5,377 nucleotides of DNA from Ekhidna sp. (GTDB lineage: Bacteria > Bacteroidota > Bacteroidia > Cytophagales > Cyclobacteriaceae), in assembly GCA_013214445.1 (NCBI GenBank), contig JABSPG010000315.1, positions 1 through 5,377 of the forward strand. Direction: 5' to 3'. The notes beneath the pieces are model-generated. The model did no database searches. It worked only from the letters and a program-made list of their open reading frames with translations, and was not told the DNA's origin. Made by a program: the position numbers and the translations under genes. This document shows, one piece after another, positions 1 to 5,377 of this stretch (the stretch's first letter is position 1; the number at the start of each line of letters is the position of its first letter).

Positions 1-947
1 AGGTCCTCTCCAGGATCATTGTTCTGAATAATAAAATCACCGTTGATATCCTGAAAATTTAACGTATAAGTCACATTCCCACGAGTGCCATCTGGATTGA
101 CAGGCACGAATAAATCAGTACCGGTATTATTGATCTTGCCAATATTTCTGCCTGAGATACTTAGCGTACGTAGGTCGGCAAAACGAAACTCATTTAGACC
201 TGGAAAATTGGTTCTTAGATCCAAGTGTCGAAATTCCATATAGCCATCATTCGGCTGGATTAAGGTAGGGGCAATGTTCGTAATTGCCGTATTCCAATTG
301 TGATTTTGCAACAGCACTGTACCAATGTCTTGCATAGGTGCATTCACCTGCCTGTTTCCATAATTGATACTGTACTCAATCTGATGATTGGTTTCTCTCT
401 TGTCAATGGTAGTACTTACACGTACCGTGTGATCAATGGTGGTACCTCCGCCTACTACCAGAAACCTTCTTGTTAATAGTAAATCGGAAGGGTTTCCACG
501 CCTAAATACAGCGATGATGTAATTCCCTGATAGCGTTGGTCTGGGAACAGCGAAACGGTAGTTGATGTAGGGTTGCACGGTGTTAACGGAGTAATCAAAC
601 TCCGTAATCCTGAAGTTGTTGATCTCCGAAAGATACTCCATGTCCCGTAAGAGCGATTTTGACCAATCTTTATTACAGTGATAGATTTTAGCACTAAGGT
701 TTTCAAATTGATCCGTCAAAAGATCAAACACCAGCGTCAACCTTTCACCACTGTTTAAACGGGTTATTGGATTTTCAATTTCTTTTATTTGACCATTAAC
801 TATTGGCATCACTTTGGCAAAGCCTACAAAATCTTCATAGTCATGGTTTTGAAATAAAATCTTTTTTTTCTGAACAGATTGTTGGGGTATTACCGGTTCA
901 CATTGTACTAAAGAGAAAGTAATTATTATTATCGCGAGGTTCTTCAT
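1..947 (-). CDS. Type IX secretion system plug-type protein (DUF5103 family), 3' end cut off by window edge
   Basis: An open frame of 315 codons runs from an ATG at 945-947 on the minus strand to the window edge, so the C-terminus is missing; the family is usually a little over 400 residues. Seen: a short N-terminal hydrophobic segment (residues 4-14) ending in LVQC at 13-16, which could be a signal peptide with a loose lipobox (Gln before Cys is unusual). Motifs typical of DUF5103 follow: HCNKDW at 90-95, SGNYIIAVFRRGN at 140-152 and LLTRRFLVV at 157-165. The rest looks like beta-rich domains. Known: a member of this family (Plug) in Flavobacterium johnsoniae closes the periplasmic end of the SprA translocon of the type IX secretion system. 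Inferred: this is the same or a paralogous exported protein. No Shine-Dalgarno is visible; the ATG is chosen because it directly precedes the signal sequence. The gene is divergent from the sigma factor gene at 1026. Family assignment is firm; the role in secretion is inferred. Confidence 0.88.
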   Translation of the reverse strand, partial: MKNLAIIIITFSLVQCEPVIPQQSVQKKKILFQNHDYEDFVGFAKVMPIVNGQIKEIENPITRLNSGERLTLVFDLLTDQFENLSAKIYHCNKDWSKSLLRDMEYLSEINNFRITEFDYSVNTVQPYINYRFAVPRPTLSGNYIIAVFRRGNPSDLLLTRRFLVVGGGTTIDHTVRVSTTIDKRETNHQIEYSINYGNRQVNAPMQDIGTVLLQNHNWNTAITNIAPTLIQPNDGYMEFRHLDLRTNFPGLNEFRFADLRTLSISGRNIGKINNTGTDLFVPVNPDGTRGNVTYTLNFQDINGDFIIQNNDPGED

Positions 948-967
948 AACTTTAGTGGTACAAATCC

Positions 968-1001
968 CAAATTAGATATTGCAACTATAATATCCAGCAA
1001 A
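968..1001 (-). promoter_or_regulatory. Weak candidate promoter for the plug-protein gene
   Basis: Read on the minus strand, TTTG (998-1001) is followed after 22 bp by CTAATTTG (968-975). The Bacteroidota consensus is TTG / TAnnTTTG, so the second element keeps TTTG but misses the leading TA. The spacing equals that of the better promoter before 3053, and the position, about 20 bp before the ATG, is plausible. No good match to this consensus was found on the plus strand for the sigma gene, which may use another sigma factor, possibly its own product. Confidence 0.25.
975..994. repeat. Inverted repeat GATATT-N8-AATATC in the divergent intergenic region
   Basis: Two perfect 6 bp half-sites (975-980 and 989-994) are separated by 8 bp, in the middle of the 78 bp gap between the divergent plug and sigma genes. 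On the minus strand the dyad lies almost entirely in the spacer between the two elements of the candidate plug-gene promoter, where a bound dimer could block or bend the promoter. The arms are AT-rich, so chance is a real alternative. Confidence 0.3.
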
Positions 1002-1025
1002 GGGTCTATTTAATTAGTCTGGCGA

Positions 1026-1574
1026 ATGTCATTTACTGAAGAGAAGCTTATAAAAGGCTGCCAAAAAGGCAAGAGAGAATTCCAGCAGATGCTGTATGAT
1101 AAGTATAGCGAGGGAATGTTTCTAGTAGCGTTAAGGTACTCCAAAGCCCAACAGGAAGCTGAGGATATTCTTCAAGAAGCTTTTATTAAGGTGTTTAAAA
1201 ATATTAAGCATTTTCGTAAGGATTCTTCGCTAGCCTACTGGATAAAGCGAATAGTTGTGAATACCGCATTAAATCATCAAAGAAGTAAACTGTATCTCTA
1301 CCCAATGGTAGATGTTTCAGATTTGGATGATTGGAGCGAAAGGGAATCTGCTATTTCAGATTTGAGTTATGAAGAACTTCTATCTCTGATACAAGAACTA
1401 CCAACTGGATGTCAAGTCATATTCAACTTATTCGCTGTAGAGGGTTACAAACACCACGAGATAGCTGAGAAATTGAATATTAGTGAAGGAACTTCAAAAT
1501 CGCAGTATTCAAGAGCTAAGGTGTTGTTGGCAGAAAAGGTTTTGCAGAGAGATACGATAAGATATGAAGCCTGA
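1026..1574 (+). CDS. ECF-family RNA polymerase sigma factor
   Basis: This 182-residue protein has the two-domain ECF layout. Region 2 spans about residues 20-88, with AEDILQEAFIKVFKNI (45-60) as the core-binding part and the -10 recognition helix around AYWIKRIVVNTALNHQR (70-86). A short acidic linker (about 96-112, rich in Asp, Ser and Glu) joins it to region 4 (about 115-170), whose helix-turn-helix at 143-166 contains HHEIAEKLNISEGTSKSQYS. The role is to direct RNA polymerase to a specific promoter set when released from an anti-sigma factor. Its last 11 bp overlap the next gene, which encodes a membrane protein with the layout of a dual membrane-spanning anti-sigma factor, so that protein is its likely partner; this makes it a candidate Das-type sigma factor (inference). 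The start is the only sensible ATG and keeps the whole of region 2; no Shine-Dalgarno is present. Regulon unknown; the divergent plug gene is one possible target. Confidence 0.93.
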   Translation: MSFTEEKLIKGCQKGKREFQQMLYDKYSEGMFLVALRYSKAQQEAEDILQEAFIKVFKNIKHFRKDSSLAYWIKRIVVNTALNHQRSKLYLYPMVDVSDLDDWSERESAISDLSYEELLSLIQELPTGCQVIFNLFAVEGYKHHEIAEKLNISEGTSKSQYSRAKVLLAEKVLQRDTIRYEA

Positions 1575-2847
1575 GAGCTTTGAGGATAAGATAAATAATA
1601 AGTTTGCTGGTCAGCATAGACCGGTTCCAAAAGGTGTCTGGCAGGGAATTGAGAGTTCTTTAAATGCAGATTTAGTCGATGTTTACTCAGCTGAAAAAGT
1701 CACTTATAAGTGGTTGGCAGCTGCAGCGGTCTTATTGGCAGCTTTCATGCTAGGTGTTGTCCTTAATCCATTCTCAGCCAAAGTGACATCCACTGAAGAT
1801 TCTGAATCCTTTAATGCACTGCTGACTAATTCATGGGAACCCTATCAGCAATTTAAGATCTCTAATATACAGTCGGACGCAAGAAGTCTTTCTTTTCAGC
1901 CAGTTGTTGTAAAATCAAAAACTGAAACTGTATCAGAGATTTACGACGAATCATCAATGCCTTCAGGGTTGCTATTTGCTATCTCCCCTAAAAAAAGGGA
2001 GCTTGCTTTGGCTGAGGTAGATCGAAAGATTTATCAGTACCTATCAGTTGACAGGACTCACAAATCGACTGGTGAGTTTAGTGAAACAGATTCAAGAGTT
2101 TGGGCTGGCGTTGAGGCAGGTGCAGGTACTTTTAATGCAGATTTCGCGGGTTCGGGTGCTCTGGCGAATTCTTTTAATCCTGCTGGATTAGCCTCCGCTA
2201 TTGGATCTGACAATTTTGTTAATCCAACAGCTAGCATCGCGCAAGACATGGAAGAAGGTGTTACCACCTCCCTTGGAATTGATTTTGGTATGTCAATTGG
2301 AAAAAAGTGGACGCTTGAAAGTGGTTTGGCATATACAAGAATGGATAATCGCGGTTCTGCTTCTATCAATGTCTTAGATGTATATACAATTGACAATCAA
2401 GAATTTATCAGTGGAGCTGCTCCTAATGATATTACGACCAATAACTTATCTGCGAGAGAAGCTACCATACAAGTAGAGAACACCTATGATCATGAAGTGA
2501 CTTTAAATAATACGATGCAATTCGCAACTATCCCTGTCAAGGCTGGGTATTTTCTTATGGATAGACGTGTGAGTCTTAGAGTAAATGCAGGGCTTTCCGC
2601 AAATTACCTTATGAATGGAGACCTATCGGATCCTAGTAGGCAAATATTAAACAGTGATGAATTAAATATCTATAACGATTGGTCTTTTGATGGAATTGGA
2701 GGGCTAGAGATCGGATATTCAATTTTCGATAAGTTTGATCTTACACTCGAACCAAACTACAGACACTCGATTACTCCCATTAGTAATTCTGTAAATTCTC
2801 CATCCCGATTTGTCATTCAGACAGGGTTGAGGTACACGTTGAAATAG
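1564..2847 (+). CDS. Trans-envelope anti-sigma candidate: cytoplasmic N-terminus, one TM helix, C-terminal outer-membrane beta-barrel (Dma-like)
   Basis: This is a 427-residue protein. Residues 1-47 are hydrophilic, carry the recurring Bacteroidota pattern FEDKINNKF (6-14) plus VPKGVWQGIESSL (21-33), and have no signal peptide. A single hydrophobic helix follows (about 50-67, WLAAAAVLLAAFMLGVVL). Residues 70-175 form a low-complexity periplasmic linker. From about 177 to the end the sequence alternates in the manner of an 8- to 10-strand beta-barrel, closing with LEPNYRHSI and FVIQTGLRYTLK. Known: Dma proteins of Bacteroides thetaiotaomicron have this layout and inhibit a cognate sigma factor, linking outer-membrane state to transcription. 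Inferred: this protein binds the sigma factor encoded just upstream through residues 1-47. There is no zinc anti-sigma HxxxCxxC motif. The ATG at 1564 lies inside the end of the sigma gene (11 bp overlap), pointing to translational coupling and balanced amounts. Automated annotation would probably call it just an outer membrane beta-barrel protein. Confidence 0.82.
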   Translation: MKPESFEDKINNKFAGQHRPVPKGVWQGIESSLNADLVDVYSAEKVTYKWLAAAAVLLAAFMLGVVLNPFSAKVTSTEDSESFNALLTNSWEPYQQFKISNIQSDARSLSFQPVVVKSKTETVSEIYDESSMPSGLLFAISPKKRELALAEVDRKIYQYLSVDRTHKSTGEFSETDSRVWAGVEAGAGTFNADFAGSGALANSFNPAGLASAIGSDNFVNPTASIAQDMEEGVTTSLGIDFGMSIGKKWTLESGLAYTRMDNRGSASINVLDVYTIDNQEFISGAAPNDITTNNLSAREATIQVENTYDHEVTLNNTMQFATIPVKAGYFLMDRRVSLRVNAGLSANYLMNGDLSDPSRQILNSDELNIYNDWSFDGIGGLEIGYSIFDKFDLTLEPNYRHSITPISNSVNSPSRFVIQTGLRYTLK

Positions 2848-2870
2848 TTCTTTGTGCAGCCTTTTTACTA

Positions 2871-3002
2871 GCTGATTGAATGCAATGATCAGATTAGGGA
2901 TAAGTCTTGCCTTCACTGCTGATTGACTCGCAAATAATGCAAAGGAGCTAGATTGTATAGGATCTTTTTAATATGGGTTAATAAATAGGTCCCGCTGATT
3001 GA
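2871..3002 (+). repeat. Three direct copies of the 9-mer GCTGATTGA
   Basis: Exact copies lie at 2871-2879, 2918-2926 and 2994-3002, starting 47 and 76 bp apart, all in the same orientation. The third copy covers the TTG of the -33 promoter element of the polyamine operon. I did not notice another exact copy elsewhere in the window (GCTGATTCA at 4556-4564 is one base off and inside a gene). A simple estimate gives roughly 1 in 50,000 for three copies of any 9-mer in 205 random bp, though base composition makes this approximate. They may be binding sites for a regulator of the operon; no known regulator is recognised. Confidence 0.5.
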
Positions 3003-3031
3003 TCTCTTAATGGTTCTTCCTGCTATTTTTG
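2998..3031 (+). promoter_or_regulatory. Bacteroidota-type promoter for the polyamine operon
   Basis: ATTG at 2998-3001 serves as the -33 element and TATTTTTG at 3024-3031 is a perfect match to the -7 consensus TAnnTTTG, with 22 bp between them. Transcription would start near 3036-3040, leaving a leader of only about 13-17 nt before the ATG at 3053. That leader is A-rich (AAATAAAAAAATAG) and has no Shine-Dalgarno, as is usual in this phylum. The leader is too short for a riboswitch or attenuator, so control would act at transcription initiation or upstream. Confidence 0.62.
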
Positions 3032-3052
3032 AAATAAAAAAATAGTCGTAAC

Positions 3053-4258
3053 ATGTCCAAAGTAGTAATTATCGGTGCAGGAGGTGTCGGTCGAGTGACT
3101 GCATTCAAATGCGCTCAGAATAGTGACGTTTTTTCTGAAATCGTCTTAGCTTCAAGAACTAAGAGCAAATGCGATGATATCGCTTCAGATATTGAAAGAC
3201 AAATTGGAGTTACGATAAAGACAGATCAAGTAGATGCAGACCATGTGGAACAAGTTGTTAGCTTGTTTAAAAAGCATGATCCTAAGTTAGTCATAAATGT
3301 TGCATTACCTTATCAGGACTTAACCATTATGGACGCTTGTCTTGAGACTGGCGTCCACTATTTGGATACAGCTAACTATGAGCCACCGGAGGAAGCCAAG
3401 TTCGAATATAAGTGGCAGTGGGCATATCAAGATCGATTTAAGAATGCAGGTTTAACGGCTGTTCTAGGTTGCGGATTTGATCCTGGAGTTACAGGAGTTT
3501 TTACTTCAAGGGCTGCAAAACACTTTTTTGATGAAATTCACTACCTGGATATTGTTGATTGCAATGCTGGAGATCATGGAAAGGCATTTGCTACGAATTT
3601 CAATCCTGAAATAAATATTCGAGAGATTACTCAGAATGGTAAATACTGGGAAGATGGAAAATGGGTGGAAACTAAGCCTTTTGAATTTCGAAAGGACCTA
3701 GACTATCCAAATATAGGAAGGCGCCCTTCCTACTTGCTTTATCACGAGGAACTTGAGTCCCTGGTAAAAAACTATCCTTCGATAAAGAGAGCTAGATTTT
3801 GGATGACATTTGGAGATGAATACCTCACTCATTTACGAGTTATTCAAAACATCGGGATGGCTTCCATTGAACCTGTAAATTATGAAGGAAAAGAAATTGT
3901 TCCCCTTCAATTTTTGAAAGCAGTTTTACCAAATCCGGGAGATTTGGGTGAAAACTATGAAGGAGAGACGTCCATTGGTTGCAGAATTAGTGGGTTGAAA
4001 GATGGTGAACAGAAGACTTATTACATCTGGAATAATTGTAGCCACAAGACAGCTTATGACGAGACAGGAGCTCAAGGCGTCTCCTATACTACAGGAGTTC
4101 CAGCAATGACTGGTGCTTACATGATGTTGAAAGACAAATGGAAAGGTGCTGGAGTCTACAATGTTGAAGAATTTGATTCAGATCCTTTTCTTGAGAAGCT
4201 GGCCACCTCTGGCTTACCGTGGCAGGAAGAACATGACATAAATTTAGGAATGAGCTAA
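3053..4258 (+). CDS. Carboxynorspermidine/carboxyspermidine dehydrogenase (saccharopine dehydrogenase superfamily)
   Basis: This 401-residue cytoplasmic enzyme reductively condenses L-aspartate-4-semialdehyde with a diamine (putrescine or 1,3-diaminopropane) using NADPH, giving carboxyspermidine or carboxynorspermidine (EC 1.5.1.43 type). Seen: an N-terminal Rossmann fold with GAGGVG at residues 8-13; ASRT at 33-36 at the end of the second strand, where an Arg fits an NADP phosphate; NVALPYQD (82-89); HYLDTANYE (102-110); and GCGFDPGVTGVF (139-150), all typical of this branch of the saccharopine dehydrogenase superfamily. The length is normal for the family. The first gene of a three-gene operon, its TAA overlaps the ATG of the next gene by one base (TAATG). 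The presence of an nspC-type decarboxylase two genes on supports polyamine synthesis over lysine metabolism (saccharopine dehydrogenase), the main alternative. Which diamine is used cannot be read from the sequence; putrescine, giving spermidine, is usual in Bacteroidota. Confidence 0.92.
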   Translation: MSKVVIIGAGGVGRVTAFKCAQNSDVFSEIVLASRTKSKCDDIASDIERQIGVTIKTDQVDADHVEQVVSLFKKHDPKLVINVALPYQDLTIMDACLETGVHYLDTANYEPPEEAKFEYKWQWAYQDRFKNAGLTAVLGCGFDPGVTGVFTSRAAKHFFDEIHYLDIVDCNAGDHGKAFATNFNPEINIREITQNGKYWEDGKWVETKPFEFRKDLDYPNIGRRPSYLLYHEELESLVKNYPSIKRARFWMTFGDEYLTHLRVIQNIGMASIEPVNYEGKEIVPLQFLKAVLPNPGDLGENYEGETSIGCRISGLKDGEQKTYYIWNNCSHKTAYDETGAQGVSYTTGVPAMTGAYMMLKDKWKGAGVYNVEEFDSDPFLEKLATSGLPWQEEHDINLGMS

Positions 4259-4764
4259 TGGTCGATATTAATACTGTTCCTGAGTACTACCAAGGATATG
4301 TGAGAGCCGTAGGAAACGGCGAATTAGTGCCACTTCTTCTTAAGACTGGTGTTGATCTTATTTCTTTTGGTAGGTCTCTCACAGAACAGCAAGGTCTATA
4401 CAAGTATGCGCCAGAAAAATGGAGTATTAAAGACATAATTCTTCATCTTATTGATTCTGAGAGGGTATTTGCTTATCGGGCTTTACGATTTGCAAGAAAC
4501 GATGGGACTGAACTTTCAGGGTTTGAGCAGAACATGTATGTGCCTGAGGCTAAAGCTGATTCAAGATCTGTTCACAGTTTAATTTCGGAGTTTACAAATG
4601 TGAGGGCAGCAACGGTAGACTTATTTACTTCCTTCGACGGGGATACGCGAAAGCGTACCGGTATTGCAAGTGGAGTGACGATTTCAGTGGAGGCGATAGG
4701 CTATATCATTAGTGGTCATTTGATCCATCATATGAATATTATAAAAGAAAGATATTCGAGATGA
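4258..4764 (+). CDS. DinB/YfiT-like putative metalloprotein
   Basis: This 168-residue, probably four-helix-bundle protein of the DinB superfamily has no signal peptide or membrane segment and is likely cytoplasmic. Seen: the pattern KWSIKDIILHLIDSERVFAYRALRFAR (split here as KWSIKDIILHLI, residues 54-65, then DSERVFAYRALRFAR, 66-80) and GHLIHHMNIIKERY at 153-166. His63, His154 and His158 sit where the family binds a divalent metal (H ... HxxxH), so the site appears intact. Known: some relatives are thiol-dependent transferases (for example bacillithiol S-transferases) or hydrolases, but most have no assigned reaction. It is translationally coupled on both sides (1 bp overlap before, ATGA overlap after) and lies between two polyamine biosynthesis genes, so a role in handling polyamines, their aldehyde intermediates or toxic by-products is possible but purely inferred. 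Its family is clear; its substrate is not. Confidence 0.88.
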   Translation: MVDINTVPEYYQGYVRAVGNGELVPLLLKTGVDLISFGRSLTEQQGLYKYAPEKWSIKDIILHLIDSERVFAYRALRFARNDGTELSGFEQNMYVPEAKADSRSVHSLISEFTNVRAATVDLFTSFDGDTRKRTGIASGVTISVEAIGYIISGHLIHHMNIIKERYSR

Positions 4765-5377
4765 GTATTCCATCTCCTTGTTTTCTGTTAGATGAGGCTC
4801 GTCTTGTAAGTAATTTGGAACGTATTGATAAAGTCCAAAAGGATGCAGGTGTTGAAATTATATTGGCATTTAAGGGGTTCTCGATGTGGAGTGCTTTTCC
4901 AGTTTTACGGAGGTATATTAAGGGAGCAACAGCAAGTTCTTTAAATGAAGTCAAGCTTTGTAAGGAAGAGATGAAAACTAAAGCACATACCTATTGCGTT
5001 GCATACTCTCCGGATGAATTTGATGAAATTACTCGCTGTTCATCTCATTTGACATTAAACTCTTTATCGCAGTATGATACTTATATAGATAGGATTCCTA
5101 GTGATGTGAGTGTAGGGCTAAGGGTAAATCCCGAATGGTCCGATGTTTCTACTGACTTATATAATCCATCCAGTCCTATTTCAAGACTTGGTATTAACAG
5201 TGCAAAGTTGGATAGTCTCCCAGCAGGCATAGAAGGACTTCATTTTCATGTGTTATGTGAGTCTGATTCTTATGCCTTAGAAAAAGTGATAGCAGCTTTT
5301 GAAAATAGATTTGGGCATCTTTTGTCTGATATAAAATGGGTGAATATGGGTGGGGGGCATCTAATTACAAGAGATGA
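4761..5377 (+). CDS. nspC: Carboxynorspermidine/carboxyspermidine decarboxylase, 3' end cut off by window edge
   Basis: An open frame of 205 codons plus two bases runs from the ATG at 4761 to the window end; the family is about 370-390 residues, so roughly half is present. The enzyme is a PLP-dependent, alanine-racemase-fold decarboxylase (EC 4.1.1.96) that converts carboxyspermidine or carboxynorspermidine to spermidine or norspermidine. Seen: PCFLLDEARL (6-15) at the N-terminus; the PLP-binding Lys38 in LAFKGFSMW (35-43); GATASSLNEVKL (55-66); LRVNPEWSDV (120-129); SRLGI (141-145); GLHFHVLCES (159-168); and the glycine-rich phosphate loop WVNMGGGHLIT (193-203). These fit NspC better than diaminopimelate or arginine decarboxylase, which share the fold. 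The start overlaps the TGA of the DinB-like gene (ATGA), indicating coupled translation in the operon begun at 3053. The C-terminal half, with its active-site cysteine and substrate-binding residues, cannot be judged. Confidence 0.93.
   Translation, partial: MSIPSPCFLLDEARLVSNLERIDKVQKDAGVEIILAFKGFSMWSAFPVLRRYIKGATASSLNEVKLCKEEMKTKAHTYCVAYSPDEFDEITRCSSHLTLNSLSQYDTYIDRIPSDVSVGLRVNPEWSDVSTDLYNPSSPISRLGINSAKLDSLPAGIEGLHFHVLCESDSYALEKVIAAFENRFGHLLSDIKWVNMGGGHLITRD

Larger units (their letters stand above)
2848..3052. other. Gene-free region with repeats and promoter, no clear terminator
   Basis: These 205 bp separate the sigma/anti-sigma pair from the polyamine operon; both are on the plus strand. 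I see no coding frame worth calling. The region contains three copies of GCTGATTGA and a Bacteroidota-type promoter next to the following gene (listed separately). I looked for a terminator after 2847 and found only very weak stems: CAGC/GCTG at 2857-2874, and AGAT/ATCT with five T at 2950-2969. Read-through or a factor-dependent end of the upstream transcript is possible. Confidence 0.6.

Noticed and set aside
473..706. 77-residue minus-strand open frame
   Set aside because: It lies in another frame inside the plug-type gene, whose own frame is open throughout and carries the family motifs.
861..870. A AAA AAG heptamer in frame (codons 27-29 of the plug-type gene), as in the dnaX frameshift site
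   Set aside because: It arises from three lysine codons near the start; the -1 frame reaches a stop within a few codons and no stimulatory structure was seen.
1445..1630. 61-residue minus-strand open frame across the sigma/anti-sigma junction
   Set aside because: Antisense shadow of two well-supported genes; no recognisable protein features.
2058..2396. 112-residue minus-strand open frame
   Set aside because: Antisense to the beta-barrel region; its composition mirrors the codons of the real gene and it has no start context or family motif.
2857..2874. CAGC/GCTG inverted repeat just after the anti-sigma candidate gene
   Set aside because: Four base pairs with a 10-base loop and no T run after it; expected by chance.
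2719..2916. 65-residue minus-strand open frame reaching into the intergenic region
   Set aside because: Mostly antisense to the C-terminal barrel strands; nothing supports translation.
2950..2969. Possible terminator with AGAT/ATCT stem and T run
   Set aside because: The stem has only four weak pairs with an 8-base loop, too unstable for a convincing intrinsic terminator.
3053..4258. Saccharopine dehydrogenase acting in lysine metabolism
   Set aside because: The operon with nspC and the GCGFDPG / NVALPYQD motifs fit carboxy(nor)spermidine dehydrogenase better.
4739..4954. 71-residue minus-strand open frame
   Set aside because: Antisense shadow of the nspC start, which is strongly supported by family motifs.

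Overview
This 5.4 kb window comes from a Bacteroidota chromosome, most likely of the Cytophagales type. I infer this from the type IX secretion plug-protein family, the lack of Shine-Dalgarno sequences before the starts, a promoter of the TTG / TAnnTTTG class, and moderately AT-rich DNA. I read no rRNA, tRNA, CRISPR array, transposase or other mobile element. Neither end of the window is a natural boundary: the first and last genes are both cut off.

Left part (1-2847): a minus-strand gene for a DUF5103 / type IX secretion system plug-type protein leaves the window at its 3' end. A 78 bp gap separates it from a divergent plus-strand pair. The first member is an ECF sigma factor. The second overlaps it by 11 bp and encodes a protein with a short cytoplasmic N-terminus, one inner-membrane helix, a periplasmic linker and a C-terminal outer-membrane beta-barrel. 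This layout matches the dual membrane-spanning anti-sigma (Dma) proteins and partner sigma factors (Das) described in Bacteroides. The pair is therefore best read as an envelope-sensing system whose sensor reaches from cytoplasm to outer membrane. A 6+6 bp dyad lies in the gap between the divergent genes.

Middle (2848-3052): 205 bp without a gene. It holds three exact copies of the 9-mer GCTGATTGA. The last copy overlaps the -33 element of a good Bacteroidota-type promoter, which sits about 20 bp before the next start codon.

Right part (3053-5377): a tightly packed operon with start/stop overlaps of 1 bp and 4 bp. It encodes carboxy(nor)spermidine dehydrogenase, a DinB/YfiT-like putative metalloprotein, and carboxy(nor)spermidine decarboxylase NspC (3' end missing). 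The first and third enzymes form the aspartate-semialdehyde-dependent route to spermidine (or norspermidine), which replaces the S-adenosylmethionine decarboxylase route. The role of the DinB-like protein between them is unknown.

Most genes here belong to known families. The parts most worth a second look are the sigma/trans-envelope anti-sigma pair beside a secretion gene, the triple repeat before the polyamine operon, and the DinB-like protein between the two polyamine enzymes.
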